Of a DNA stretch of 64,000 nucleotides, positions 1 to 8,870 are shown piece after piece. The position numbers and the translations under genes were made by a program. Source of the stretch: Pseudoalteromonas holothuriae. Lineage in GTDB: Bacteria; Pseudomonadota; Gammaproteobacteria; Enterobacterales; Alteromonadaceae. Each line of letters starts with the position of its first letter. The stretch's first letter is position 1. Under the pieces are notes generated by a model, which did not search any database, was not told the origin of the DNA, and was given only the letters and a program-made list of their open reading frames with translations. The stretch is taken from contig NZ_CAMAPC010000006.1 in the NCBI RefSeq assembly GCF_945859825.1, forward strand, positions 175,346-239,345, in the 5' to 3' direction.

Positions 1-2
1 CC

Positions 3-2561
3 AGCGAGACCAATGCAGCAGCATCTAAAGTGGCAGCTAAAGCCAGTGAAGATGCCGCCAAGGCAAGCCAAAGCGCAGCGACTGGTTCAGCAACAAGTGC
101 AGCAAGCAGCAAGTCAGCGGCCAAAGTCAGTGAAGATAAAGCGGCTGACTATGCAAGCGCGGCACTTGCCAGTGAAGGCGCAGCCAAGGGCAGTGAAACC
201 GCAGCAGCAAGTTCTGCAAGTAGCGCGGCGAGTAGCAAAACAGCTGCAGCATCAAGTAAGTCGGCGGCAGCGAGCTCGGCCAGTGCGGCAGTGGTAAGTA
301 AAACGGCAGCAAAAACGAGTGAAACCAATGCGGCATCGTCAGCGTCGGCAGCGGCAGCAAGTAAAGCTGCAGCCAAAATTAGTGAAACCAATGCTGCGCA
401 ATCGGCTGCAACCGCGCAAACGAGTCAGGCAGCGGCTAAAACCAGTGAAGATAACGCCGCAAACTCAGTGTTTGAAGCACAGTCTATTCGTAATGAAGTG
501 GCCGAAATAGCAGGGGGCACTGCACCTGATTCACAGCGCTTAGGAGGCAAAACCAAAGCGGAAGTAGTTAGTGAAGCGCGTGCAGGATTGCAAGCAGCAG
601 ATAGCAAATTACAGCGTTTGGTGGACTCTGAGTTCGACTTTACTCATGGTAATGACTTTAGAATTAGAGATGGTCGTGCGCTTGCGGCTCATACGCCCGA
701 GGTGCTGTATGTCAACTACAATGGCGATTTTTCTAATGTATCCGCCAAAGGCGCGTGGACGTTTTCTGAGCCTGTAACAGTAAGTGACGTCACTTTAGAA
801 GCTACGACAGGCGAATATGGTGATAAAGCGCTTAAAGTTTCAAATACGAGGGGGTACCTAAAGTTAGGGGCTCAAAATAACAACTTTTGCCACTATGAGA
901 CCGATAGACCCAACCATTGGTTTAATAAAGAAGTTAGAGTACAGGGTGAAATTTACGCAGGCTCAGGCTATAGCCAAAAGGTTTATCACGAAGGCCACAA
1001 GCCCACACCCAATGAGATTGGTGCAGTTGCTAAGGGTGAATCAATCACGCTGACCAACCAAGAAATAGTTTGGTCTGAAAACTCAGATGGTGCTCGTATT
1101 GGTTTTAAAAATGACGCTGATAATGATGCAAACAGCTACCTATATTTTCAAACGTCTGACAATCTGAATGAATATTTTAAATGGCAACATCAAACAGGCG
1201 CATCAACTGTAGAATGGATGTCATTAAAGAATGCAAGCCTGTCGGTTAAAGGGCGTATAAATGCAGCTGGTGCTACATTTGATGCTGGTAATAGCACCAC
1301 GGTTAATATTCGTGCTAATAGCAGTGGCGCTGCTGTACTTAACGTTTGCGCTGAAGCAGACGCACAAACTACGGGCATTGTGTATGTCGGGCAAAGTCCT
1401 AACCACGGTGGTGGCATTGAATACAATGGCGACAATAGCCCCGTTACCAGTGACTCAGGTGCCGATTTTTTTACGCTATTTAGGCGCTCGAACGGACAAA
1501 CCCATTGGACTGCTAGAAACCATCAAGCAAATAATAACTGGGAATTTAGAAGTGAAGTAAAAGCCGCATCATTTAAAGAAGGTAATACGCCGCTTACAAA
1601 CAAATACCACCCTAAAAGTGCCAAACTAGCACGGTTTGAAAGTTCAGAAATAGATACCAGCGGCCAAGATTTTAAAATTCGCAATAAACGCGTATTAGTT
1701 GGGGCAACCGATAAGTTGGTGATTAACTACAACGCGGATTGGGCAAAAGTTGATGCGCGTGGTGAGTGGGATTTCAACGGTGACATACTCGCTCGCTATG
1801 ACATAAAAATGGCGGGGGATGATAGTTATATCTGGACCCCAAATAAAGCAAATGGCAGTACTGGACTGTATGACCCGCACAGTAATATCACTGCGTTTAA
1901 ATACACCAACGGTCAAGGGTTCGACTATGGCGCTGATATTAATATCACTAAAAACAATCCATGGCTGACGCTCGACAGCAGTAGTTCAGGGAGTGTGAAT
2001 ATCGAACAAGCGGCGGGTATCTCAATTGGTGAGTCTGGTCGTGATAACGCTGCATCTCTTCATATTTCCTATCAAGGTAATGGTTACTCATATATCGGTA
2101 TGGGGGATTTGGGAGCAGATAATATAGCTGATAACTGGGCTATGCAGATGAATTATCAAAGTCGCTGGGTTAAGTTTCGCAGTGATATTCATCTTCAAGA
2201 CTCAAATACCAAGCTTGCAAAAGGTGTGAGCAATACAGTCAGAGCCATCACCAGTCATGGTTATGTTGATATTGGTCCAATGAACACTGGTTGGTGTCAT
2301 TTTGAAACAGATAGAGAGCGTTTCTACTTCGGTCAATCTCTGCATGTAAAAGGGGAATTGTACGCAGGCCCTAACTACAACCAAAAAGTGATTCACCAAG
2401 GTAACTTTAACCAACAGCTTCAAGCGTCCGCAAATCAAGTCACTTCTGGCGATAGCCAAAAGTTTGCAGGTAAAACTGAACAACAGTGGCAAGACTATAT
2501 TCAAGACCCAGTTAGAGCCGCTGTGGCCGTAACTAACCCAATTGCAGCAGCATTTATATAA
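3..2561 (+). CDS. Large phage tail fibre protein, 5'-truncated by window start
   Basis: The frame is open from the first bases, so the N-terminus lies upstream; 852 residues are visible. Residues 1 to about 165 are an Ala/Ser/Lys-rich repeat built on units like SETNAASSASAA, typical of the coiled-coil shaft of long tail fibres. The rest holds a duplicated domain. FRIRDGRALAAHTPEVLYVN near residue 215 matches FKIRNKRVLVGATDKLVIN near 560. A second shared block with CHYETDRP or CHFETDRE followed by GEIYAG or GELYAG and YNQKV ends each copy; this block is common in myophage fibre tips. It is followed by a strong ribosome site and a tip gene 19 bp downstream, so it heads a fibre module. Role: host-surface recognition by the tail particle. 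The fibre assignment is secure; the receptor is unknown. Confidence 0.88.
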   Translation, partial: SETNAAASKVAAKASEDAAKASQSAATGSATSAASSKSAAKVSEDKAADYASAALASEGAAKGSETAAASSASSAASSKTAAASSKSAAASSASAAVVSKTAAKTSETNAASSASAAAASKAAAKISETNAAQSAATAQTSQAAAKTSEDNAANSVFEAQSIRNEVAEIAGGTAPDSQRLGGKTKAEVVSEARAGLQAADSKLQRLVDSEFDFTHGNDFRIRDGRALAAHTPEVLYVNYNGDFSNVSAKGAWTFSEPVTVSDVTLEATTGEYGDKALKVSNTRGYLKLGAQNNNFCHYETDRPNHWFNKEVRVQGEIYAGSGYSQKVYHEGHKPTPNEIGAVAKGESITLTNQEIVWSENSDGARIGFKNDADNDANSYLYFQTSDNLNEYFKWQHQTGASTVEWMSLKNASLSVKGRINAAGATFDAGNSTTVNIRANSSGAAVLNVCAEADAQTTGIVYVGQSPNHGGGIEYNGDNSPVTSDSGADFFTLFRRSNGQTHWTARNHQANNNWEFRSEVKAASFKEGNTPLTNKYHPKSAKLARFESSEIDTSGQDFKIRNKRVLVGATDKLVINYNADWAKVDARGEWDFNGDILARYDIKMAGDDSYIWTPNKANGSTGLYDPHSNITAFKYTNGQGFDYGADINITKNNPWLTLDSSSSGSVNIEQAAGISIGESGRDNAASLHISYQGNGYSYIGMGDLGADNIADNWAMQMNYQSRWVKFRSDIHLQDSNTKLAKGVSNTVRAITSHGYVDIGPMNTGWCHFETDRERFYFGQSLHVKGELYAGPNYNQKVIHQGNFNQQLQASANQVTSGDSQKFAGKTEQQWQDYIQDPVRAAVAVTNPIAAAFI

Positions 2562-2580
2562 ATATTATTAAGGAGAAACC

Positions 2581-3897
2581 ATGTCAAACACAATTGCAAA
2601 TGCAGTACAAACGTTGACTAACAAAATTGTCAACGGCACATTAACCCCTCAAGAAAACGCACAAATTGGCGTTGCCATTAACCAGCTAACCTCAGGCGCT
2701 AATGTAGAGTCAGCGCTTGTGGCCATTGCTGAACAACACTTAGATACAGCTACAGGTTCGCTAGGTCAAAGTACCGAGACACTGAATAGTGCGAAAGAGG
2801 CTTTTGCGGCACAAGCAACACAAGAGCTGTCAAAAATCCCAGAGTTAATTAGTTCTATTAATAGTGCAACGCAGAAGAGCTATCACTTTAGTCAGTCACC
2901 AGTAACTGCGATTCAAAGCTTGAATTATCAACAGCACCCACAGCATTATAACAACACTTCTTATCAAGCGCCTAGTAGCTATATTTCAATAGAAGACTTT
3001 GATACCAAAGAAATGTACTTTTACTATGATAGAGGCAGTCATACGTCTTCTACTGGCAATGCTTATAATTATATCTCAGCTAAGTTAGGTAAAATAAATG
3101 TACAAGGTGAAGTCGAAGTCATAAGCAGAAAAGTAATGCTGACGCAAAACGCTTTCGGTTATGGTTTAACCCCCTATCACGATGACTCTGTTAGGCTATT
3201 TACGAGTAATGCGAATTATAGCAGCAATTCGGCGTTAACTATCAATATCCATAAGGTAAATAGTTGGTCAATAGATACCTCTATTTTAATGGATTTTTCT
3301 GCATTTAAAGTACGCAAATCAGACCGAGCTTTAATTTATGTGCGTGGTGGTAAAGCATACTGTAGAACATCATCTGGTGAAGCTGAAATGGGTAAAGCGA
3401 TTGAAAATAAGAGCGCATTTGAGCAAGAGTTTACAGCGCAAAAAGGCTTTTATACTGTACAAATTCGTCCTTATTATTCACATAGCAATAATAGTATGGC
3501 CTCTACTTCAGGGTCAACAGATAAGGTTGTTTGTACTCCACCTAAATTTGTTTGGAGTGCAAGTCAATATGAGTTCTCGCGTGAGCATGGGTTGACTTTG
3601 GGGCAAAAAAGTTTTCCTGTCGACCTATATGGAGATAGCTGGCTGCCTTATTATCGCAGTACAAATGCAGATTATAGTGGTTTCAGTCGTTATTTGGGGG
3701 TTGGTCACCTTGCAAAAACTACTCATTCAGATGAACGCTTGGTTAACGTGAGTATCGGTTACCGTAAGAGAGATACTGATACTATTATTACTCAATACGA
3801 TTGCCACATCGTAGCTGTTAGTCGTCAACACAATAAGATGATTTATATCAGCTCTTCTAGCATCGAAACCACCGAAGGTATTGCGCAAGCAATCTAA
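2581..3897 (+). CDS. Putative tail fibre or tip protein, paralogue of the 25758 protein
   Basis: 438 residues, start preceded by AAGGAG. The N-terminal 100 or so residues (MSNTIANAVQTLTNKIVNG..., then SALVAIAEQHLDTATG) are predicted helical. They clearly match the N-terminus of the protein at 25758-27137 (AAIVAIAQEHLGEATG). The remaining 330 residues are Ser/Tyr/Asn-rich, beta-like, and share only short stretches such as YFYYDRGS against LYYDGGS. A constant helical attachment domain with a variable distal part suggests an adhesin docked to a common site on the particle. It sits between the big fibre and a small accessory protein. No named family was recognised; function is inferred from position and architecture. 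Confidence 0.7.
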   Translation: MSNTIANAVQTLTNKIVNGTLTPQENAQIGVAINQLTSGANVESALVAIAEQHLDTATGSLGQSTETLNSAKEAFAAQATQELSKIPELISSINSATQKSYHFSQSPVTAIQSLNYQQHPQHYNNTSYQAPSSYISIEDFDTKEMYFYYDRGSHTSSTGNAYNYISAKLGKINVQGEVEVISRKVMLTQNAFGYGLTPYHDDSVRLFTSNANYSSNSALTINIHKVNSWSIDTSILMDFSAFKVRKSDRALIYVRGGKAYCRTSSGEAEMGKAIENKSAFEQEFTAQKGFYTVQIRPYYSHSNNSMASTSGSTDKVVCTPPKFVWSASQYEFSREHGLTLGQKSFPVDLYGDSWLPYYRSTNADYSGFSRYLGVGHLAKTTHSDERLVNVSIGYRKRDTDTIITQYDCHIVAVSRQHNKMIYISSSSIETTEGIAQAI

Positions 3898-3927
3898 CTC
3901 ACGTTCAATTAACTTAAGGAAATAATT

Positions 3928-4464
3928 ATGACAGACACTATTTTTGATAGCCAAAATCAGAGCGTGACGGTAAACGGGGTAACGCATTTAACTAACCCAT
4001 TGACTGGTGAATCGTGGCAAAATGAGCAGGAAGTTGCAGAGTATTTTGCACCTGAGCCAGAGGTTACCGAACAAGCGGCACCATGGGTGCAAGCTTCTTT
4101 AACTGACGTAGCAGTAACCGGTGAAGCTGCGCGTTTAGTCGGTGATATTCATTGGGTAAAAGTGGGCACTGAGTTTGTGTTAACAGCCAATTTATTACTT
4201 AGTGATGAAGAGGCATCACTACCAGAGTCACTTCAAAACTGTGAGCTGATGCTGATGTGTGAGCGTGTGGTTGATGGCAAATTACCGATAGATGATATGC
4301 GTTACATTGCAAGCATTCAAGACGGCAAAGTTACCTTGAACGGGCAATTTGTAGACTCGGGCAACTATGTGATAAGCGAAGAGCGTGTAAATCGTGGTCT
4401 TGAAAGAATTAACGCGCCATTTAGACTGACTTTTGATACGGTTGAGTTTGACGCTTACCTATAA
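3928..4464 (+). CDS. Small fibre-module accessory protein (possible fibre chaperone or tip cap)
   Basis: 178 residues with ribosome site AAGGAAATAATT. The N-terminus (VTVNGVTHLTNPLTGESWQN) resembles that of 27149-27673 (LHGTYLLTHPESGERWQS). The C-terminal 60 residues share with 27149 and 10304 the pattern VVDGK...F..SG.Y.V....VN......PFRLTF. It is the last gene of the module, as the other two are in theirs, the place where fibre chaperones usually lie. No signal peptide or membrane segment. A conserved three-member family is visible in the window; the chaperone role is a guess from position. Confidence 0.6.
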   Translation: MTDTIFDSQNQSVTVNGVTHLTNPLTGESWQNEQEVAEYFAPEPEVTEQAAPWVQASLTDVAVTGEAARLVGDIHWVKVGTEFVLTANLLLSDEEASLPESLQNCELMLMCERVVDGKLPIDDMRYIASIQDGKVTLNGQFVDSGNYVISEERVNRGLERINAPFRLTFDTVEFDAYL

Positions 4465-4632
4465 GCATTTTACCTTTGTACTACCTGATTGCCCTCACTG
4501 AAAATACTAATAAGTTCTTAGTTTAAATTACACAACTTCATGATTAAAAACACCTTGTTGGTGCGGCCCGCTCGTGCCTGAGTGTAATGATTGAGTGATT
4601 TTGCCAGCATGGGTAAGCAGGCTTCACAACAA

Positions 4633-4670
4633 AAATAACCACCACAATGGTGGTTATTTCCTTTCATTTT
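4633..4670 (+). terminator. Rho-independent terminator after fibre module 1
   Basis: Perfect 12-bp stem AAATAACCACCA / TGGTGGTTATTT with a 3-base loop, then a T-rich tail. It lies 169 bp after the 3928-4464 gene. Confidence 0.75.
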
Positions 4671-4671
4671 T

Positions 4672-4695
4672 AAAACGGTCAAAGTTGACCGTTTT
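4672..4695. promoter_or_regulatory. 24-bp dyad centred on GGTCAAAGTTGACC
   Basis: Perfect dyad AAAACGGTCAA-AG-TTGACCGTTTT. The same GGTCA-N4-TTGACC core recurs between other tail modules at 17088, 27684 and 28174, and as GGACA at 30935. It may be an operator for a common regulator, or a small hairpin acting in termination; the T-rich flank here allows both. Confidence 0.45.
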
Positions 4696-4763
4696 CTTAT
4701 CTTAAATACTGCTACTATTTGATTAAGTTGAAATATTAGTCTTTTCCCGTATGTAATAGGCAC

Positions 4764-4795
4764 AGCCACTTAAGTGTGTTTGTGGCTATTTTTTG
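4764..4795 (+). terminator. Hairpin plus T run upstream of the orphan fibre-tip gene
   Basis: AGCCAC pairs with GTGGCT across a 12-base loop and is followed by ATTTTTT. It lies before, not after, the next gene, like several other hairpins in this locus. Confidence 0.5.
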
Positions 4796-4880
4796 CTTAT
4801 CCGTATTTGGCTAAATACACGCCATACCACCTAGTGCAAACATGGCGATTAGGTGTGAGCGCACAAACAGAGTATCTACC

Positions 4881-5582
4881 ATGATAAATCCTTTCACTTT
4901 AGTGCATAGCGATATTTGCCGTGCCTCTAGCAACACTATTTTTATCGACAGTCAAGCGCCTTCGCCTGAGGCCAATCCACTAACCCAAAACTTACCTGTG
5001 CTTAATCGCGAGCAATATTTTGCGCATAGCGGTGTAGTACCTATGCGCCAACCGGTGCTGATTAAATTTACCTCTTTTGGTAATACCAATATGGCCTCGT
5101 TTGCAGGTGGGCACGCTTTGCACGAATGGGTGCAAGTAAATAGCTGCGTGGTGCTCAATGGTGAAGACCTAGCCTTGGTTAACCCTAATACCGAGGATGA
5201 AAACTGGTTTAGCAGTGGCAATACATTAGGCGAACACAGCCAAGTAACGGCACAAATTATGATAGCAACAGAGGCGCAGGGGGAAGAGTTTAGTGCCATG
5301 CCTTACATCGACATAATTGGTGCGCCACAAAAAATTGCCGACACCTTTCCCAAAGGAGTGATAGGGCAGTACAACTCAAATCATATACCCAATGGCACAA
5401 ATACGACATTTGCTCTTAATCAACAAGCACTCGCTGAAGGGCCTGAGTTTTGTGCTTATAAGCAAAATGAGCAGTGGCTTGATGCCACCTCAGGCATGAA
5501 TTTAAACACATACGCCAATACCATTAGCAATGCCGACATATTACAGACAAACACGGTGGCACTGTATTTTTACGATGCATAG
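4881..5582 (+). CDS. Orphan tail-fibre tip fragment, related to the C-termini of the 13602 and 17497 fibres
   Basis: 233 residues from ATG 4881; an in-frame ATG at 4842 adds 13 residues and neither has a good ribosome site. The C-terminal half aligns with the receptor-tip region of the two giant fibres. DIIGAPQKIADTFPKGVIGQ matches DIIGSPDNISQLFPNGVVGQ at about residue 665 of the 17497 protein. NHIPNGTNTTFALNQ matches NHIPDGTGARFALNK, and the end VALYFYDA matches VYLYFYDA. It lacks the N-terminal attachment domain those fibres share. It stands alone between a hairpin and a REP array, so it may be a decayed fibre, a separately made tip, or a donor cassette for gene conversion. Confidence 0.6.
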   Translation: MINPFTLVHSDICRASSNTIFIDSQAPSPEANPLTQNLPVLNREQYFAHSGVVPMRQPVLIKFTSFGNTNMASFAGGHALHEWVQVNSCVVLNGEDLALVNPNTEDENWFSSGNTLGEHSQVTAQIMIATEAQGEEFSAMPYIDIIGAPQKIADTFPKGVIGQYNSNHIPNGTNTTFALNQQALAEGPEFCAYKQNEQWLDATSGMNLNTYANTISNADILQTNTVALYFYDA

Positions 5583-5593
5583 CGTTTGAGATT

Positions 5594-6053
5594 CTGAAAC
5601 AAGTTCAGGATGACTACTGTATGTCATTCTGACGAAGGTCAGAACCTACTGGTATTTAACACTGAGCTCAAACAAAACAAGGTCCTGAAATAAGTTCAGG
5701 ATGACGCGTACTTAAGTTCAAGAAGGCTACTTCATGTCATTCTGACGAAGGTCAGAACCTACTGGTATTTAACACTGAGCTCAAACAAAACAAGGTCCTG
5801 AAACAAGTTCAGGATGACTACTATATGTCATTCTGACGAAGGTCAGAACCTTCTGGCATTTAACACTGAGCTCAAACAAAACAAGGTCCTGAAACAAGCT
5901 CAGGATGAAGACTATGTGTCATTCTGACGAAGGTCAGAACCTACAGGTATTTAACGCCGAGCTCAAACAAAACAAGGTCCTGAAACAAGTTCAGGATGAC
6001 GCGTACTTAAGTTCAAGAAGGCCACTTCATGTCTTCCTGACGAAGGTCAGGAT
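5594..6053. repeat. REP/REPIN-like array 1
   Basis: About five units of roughly 90-113 bp. Each pairs a hairpin TTCTGAC-GAA-GGTCAGAA with a second hairpin CCTGAA-ACAAG-TTCAGG. The two hairpins are imperfect reverse complements of each other, the REPIN layout. The spacer TACTGGTATTTAACACTGAG is well conserved. No coding frame runs through it. Same orientation as array 2 and opposite to arrays 3 and 4. Confidence 0.85.
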
Positions 6054-6123
6054 CTATTAAACAGATAGTGCCAATTTTAAAAAACCAATTGGTATCACCC
6101 TTTTTAAAGTAGCTAATATTCTT

Positions 6124-7029
6124 ATGCCAAAATCTCAACTTATTGATTTATCTAAGTTACCACCTCCAGATGTGCTAGAGCATCTTGATTACGAGCAACT
6201 ACTACAAACGCTAAAAAACAACTTACTTGAGCAAAACCCCGAGCTTGAACCAGCCTTAGGCCTTGAGTCTGAGCCGCTCACACAGTTGCTCAACAGCTAT
6301 GCGTATCAAACCATGTTGCTACGCGCACGGGTAAACGATGCGGCTAAATCTACCATGCTCAGTAGTGCGCAAGGGGCTGATTTAGACAATATCGCGAGCA
6401 AATATAAAGTGGTGCGCCAACAAAGTGAAACCGACATGCGTTTGCGTGAGCGAGTACAACTCGCGTTTCATAGTTTGAACACCGCCGGCACAGAAAAAAG
6501 CTACCGCTATCATACACTCAGTACCGACGAGCGGGTAAAAGACGTGCACGTTGCCAGCCCATTACCTTGCCATATTGTGCTCACAATATTGAGTAATGAG
6601 TCTGCCAAAGGTGCGCCATCTGATGAGTTAATTAATAAACTGGCGGTTACATTTGGCCTAAAAGCGGGAGATCAAACCCGTGTATCTGAAGTGCTCGAAG
6701 CACAAAAAATACGCCCCGTAGGCGATAGGGTTGAAATTGTAGGTGCGCAAGTGAAAGAGTTTGAGCTCAAAGCCAATATTAAGCTGGAACGCGGGCCGGG
6801 TCATGCGCAAGCAAAGCAGCAAGTACTAAATCACGTTACGTTGTTTTTACAAAAACACCATGGCTTAGGTAAACACATTAAACGCTCCGCATTATTTGCC
6901 GCTTTGCACCAAGCTGGGGTTGAAGAGGTAGAGCTGATCTCTCCAAATAGCAACATTGAACTGGCGGTAGATGAAGTTGCGTGGTGTAGCAATGGCATAG
7001 CAGGGTTAAGTTTTGAGGCGCTAGCATGA
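6124..7029 (+). CDS. J: Baseplate assembly protein J (P2 gpJ family), copy 1
   Basis: 301 residues, the usual gpJ length. Family features: an N-terminal helical region ending ESEPLTQLLNSYAYQTMLLR, then SSAQGADLDNIASKY and the conserved RERVQLAFHSLNTAGTEKSYRYH segment, where gpJ has STAGS..AY..HA. The beta-rich C-terminal half ends in HKIRSALF-type helices. In P2, gpJ is a wedge protein at the edge of the baseplate. This copy is closest to the copy at 28338 and less close to 10919. Its stop overlaps the following I gene by 4 bp. Start 6124 follows a REP array and an AT-rich leader with no clear ribosome site. Confidence 0.92.
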   Translation: MPKSQLIDLSKLPPPDVLEHLDYEQLLQTLKNNLLEQNPELEPALGLESEPLTQLLNSYAYQTMLLRARVNDAAKSTMLSSAQGADLDNIASKYKVVRQQSETDMRLRERVQLAFHSLNTAGTEKSYRYHTLSTDERVKDVHVASPLPCHIVLTILSNESAKGAPSDELINKLAVTFGLKAGDQTRVSEVLEAQKIRPVGDRVEIVGAQVKEFELKANIKLERGPGHAQAKQQVLNHVTLFLQKHHGLGKHIKRSALFAALHQAGVEEVELISPNSNIELAVDEVAWCSNGIAGLSFEALA

Positions 7030-7709
7030 GCGGTGCAAAAAACCAAGTACACAATGGCACGCTTTTACAGTCACAACTGCAAACAATGAATGAAGCAGGG
7101 CATGAATCAATCGGCAAAGGTGCTGATACGTTAGCCTCTTTGTGGCAACCCTATCAATGCCCTGTACCTTTTTTACCTTGGTTGGCTTGGAGCCAAGGGG
7201 TAAATCAGTGGGACGAAGCTTGGCCTGAGCAAGTAAAGCGTGATGTGATTGCACAAAGTTTTGAGCAGCACAAACACCTAGGTACGCGCTACGCCATTAT
7301 TAACAGTGTTAAACCATTTGGTTATAAAACCGAGCTGAAAGAGTGGTTTGAGATGCAGCCGCCGGCGCAAGCGGGCACATTCTCAGTGGACGTCGGGGTG
7401 ACTAATAAAGGGATTGACTTCGACGTTATAGAGCAAATTTACACGGCTATCTCAAACAGTAAGCGTAAAAGTGTGCAGTTTGATTTATCAGTGAGTTTAC
7501 TTTCAGAGTCAGAGCTTCAATTAGCAGCAGCTACCACAACAGGGGTTACCACCACTGTTTACCCATATTTTGCCAGTGAGATCACCAGTCAAAGCTCACT
7601 CAATATTGCCATAGCCAATCAGTCTATTAACCAAATCAAAATTTATCCACGGAGTAGTTATGTCACAGCCACAATACTGGACCATGCTGACCCCAGCGGG
7701 GCGCGCTAA
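7026..7709 (+). CDS. I: Tail protein I (P2 gpI family), copy 1
   Basis: 227 residues, start overlapping the J stop as ATGA. Hallmarks: LWQPYQCPVPFLPWLAWSQG, DEAWPEQVKRDVIAQSF and the HKHLGTRYAI segment, followed by FGYKTELKEW. These fit the P2 gpI wedge protein that joins J to the collar and fibre. The C-terminal 60 residues are unlike the other two copies and may set the partner. It overlaps the next gene by 50 bp, so J, I and the collar are translationally coupled. Confidence 0.92.
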   Translation: MSGAKNQVHNGTLLQSQLQTMNEAGHESIGKGADTLASLWQPYQCPVPFLPWLAWSQGVNQWDEAWPEQVKRDVIAQSFEQHKHLGTRYAIINSVKPFGYKTELKEWFEMQPPAQAGTFSVDVGVTNKGIDFDVIEQIYTAISNSKRKSVQFDLSVSLLSESELQLAAATTTGVTTTVYPYFASEITSQSSLNIAIANQSINQIKIYPRSSYVTATILDHADPSGAR

Positions 7710-8205
7710 AATTGCCAATGCCATTGGCACTGGTATCAAAATTAATCTAACCAAATTTGCTGTTGGTGATGGGGTTATTCACCCAGATGCCCAGCAGCTC
7801 ACCAATGAGCGTTTTCGAGGTTTAATCAACACTTCAAAAACACTCGATAACAACCCCGCAATGATAGAAATAGTGGGTATTGTGCCTTCGACCGAAGGTG
7901 GGTTTTATGTGCGTGAGGCAGCGTTTTACACCGAAGATGATGAAGCATTCGCCATTGTTAAATACCCCGAAACTTACAAACCTAATATTGCCGACAATGC
8001 CAGCGCTGAACTGGGCATAAAAGCGGTGATTGATGTGGTGCAATCGCACATGGTGGAACTAAAAATAGACCCTTCTATGGTGTATGCAACACAAGAGCAC
8101 GTCAGCAACGAAATAAATAAATTTATGGGCCTACTAGCGCTTGATGGTGGTGCCTTTTCAGATTCTTACCCTAACTCAACCAATCTCGATGGAGGTATTC
8201 TCTAA
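7660..8205 (+). CDS. Tail-collar fibre protein (P2 gpH N-terminal / DUF3751 type), copy 1
   Basis: 181 residues, ribosome site CGGAG 6 bp before ATG. It begins QYWTMLTPAGRAKIANAIGTGIKINLTKFAVGDG, the standard opening of phage collar proteins, and carries GGFYVREAAFYTEDDEAFAIVKYP. In P2 this domain is the N-terminus of the long H fibre; here it is a stand-alone protein, so the receptor-binding part is in the next genes. The C-terminus ends in repeated DGG motifs (LDGGAF, LDGGIL), also seen at the end of the following protein (IDGGTF). Confidence 0.88.
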   Translation: MSQPQYWTMLTPAGRAKIANAIGTGIKINLTKFAVGDGVIHPDAQQLTNERFRGLINTSKTLDNNPAMIEIVGIVPSTEGGFYVREAAFYTEDDEAFAIVKYPETYKPNIADNASAELGIKAVIDVVQSHMVELKIDPSMVYATQEHVSNEINKFMGLLALDGGAFSDSYPNSTNLDGGIL

Positions 8206-8870
8206 TGGCAAATAAACTACAATTTAGACGCGGCCCTGAGGCCAACAGAACTAATGTAACCCCAGCAAGTGGCGAACCTATTTGGTTAACCGACAGTAAA
8301 AAGCTCTATGTGGGTGATGGCCAAACCCCCGGCGGTATTGATATTTTTGGCAACCTAGGGAGTGCAATTTACAAAAATGCAGGCACGGGTGCTAATCAGG
8401 TATTAACTCTTGATGGCAGCGGTAAAATTCCTGAAGGCGTACTGCCTAGCCTTGCAATTGGTCAACCTTTTGAAGTAGCAAGCCAATCGGCCATGTTAGC
8501 CCTAACCGCGCAACCGGGTGATTTAGCTATTCGTACTGATGAAAACAAATCGTACGTTTTAAAGTCAACCCCCGCCAATGTGTTAGCAAACTGGATACTT
8601 CTGCGCACACCTACCGACAATGTGTTGTCGGTTAATGGTAAAAGAGGTGCGGTTACCATCAACAAAAGTGACGTTGGTTTAAGCAATGTAACCAACGAAT
8701 CAAAAGCACACATGTTTAGCTCGCCCAACTTTACCGGCAACCCAAAAACCCCGACTCGCGCCTTGTCTGACGATAGCACTAATATTGCCAACACAGCGTG
8801 GGTAAAAGATTGGGTTAATTCACTGGGTTTAGCGGCTGAAGGCGGCGACATTGATGGAGGCACCTTTTAA
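8205..8870 (+). CDS. Tail fibre with Mtd_N-like N-terminal domain
   Basis: 221 residues, start shares one base with the upstream stop (TAATG). The N-terminus KLQFRRGPEANRTNVTPASG, then EPIWLTDSKKLYVGDGQTPGG, is the small beta domain found at the start of many fibres and in the major tropism determinant of Bordetella phage (Mtd_N family). The middle has VNGKRGAVTINKSDVGLSNV, common in short tail fibres. The end FTGNPKTPTRA...NTAWVKDWV...IDGGTF is a known fibre-tail signature. It pairs with the related shorter protein downstream. Confidence 0.85.
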   Translation: MANKLQFRRGPEANRTNVTPASGEPIWLTDSKKLYVGDGQTPGGIDIFGNLGSAIYKNAGTGANQVLTLDGSGKIPEGVLPSLAIGQPFEVASQSAMLALTAQPGDLAIRTDENKSYVLKSTPANVLANWILLRTPTDNVLSVNGKRGAVTINKSDVGLSNVTNESKAHMFSSPNFTGNPKTPTRALSDDSTNIANTAWVKDWVNSLGLAAEGGDIDGGTF

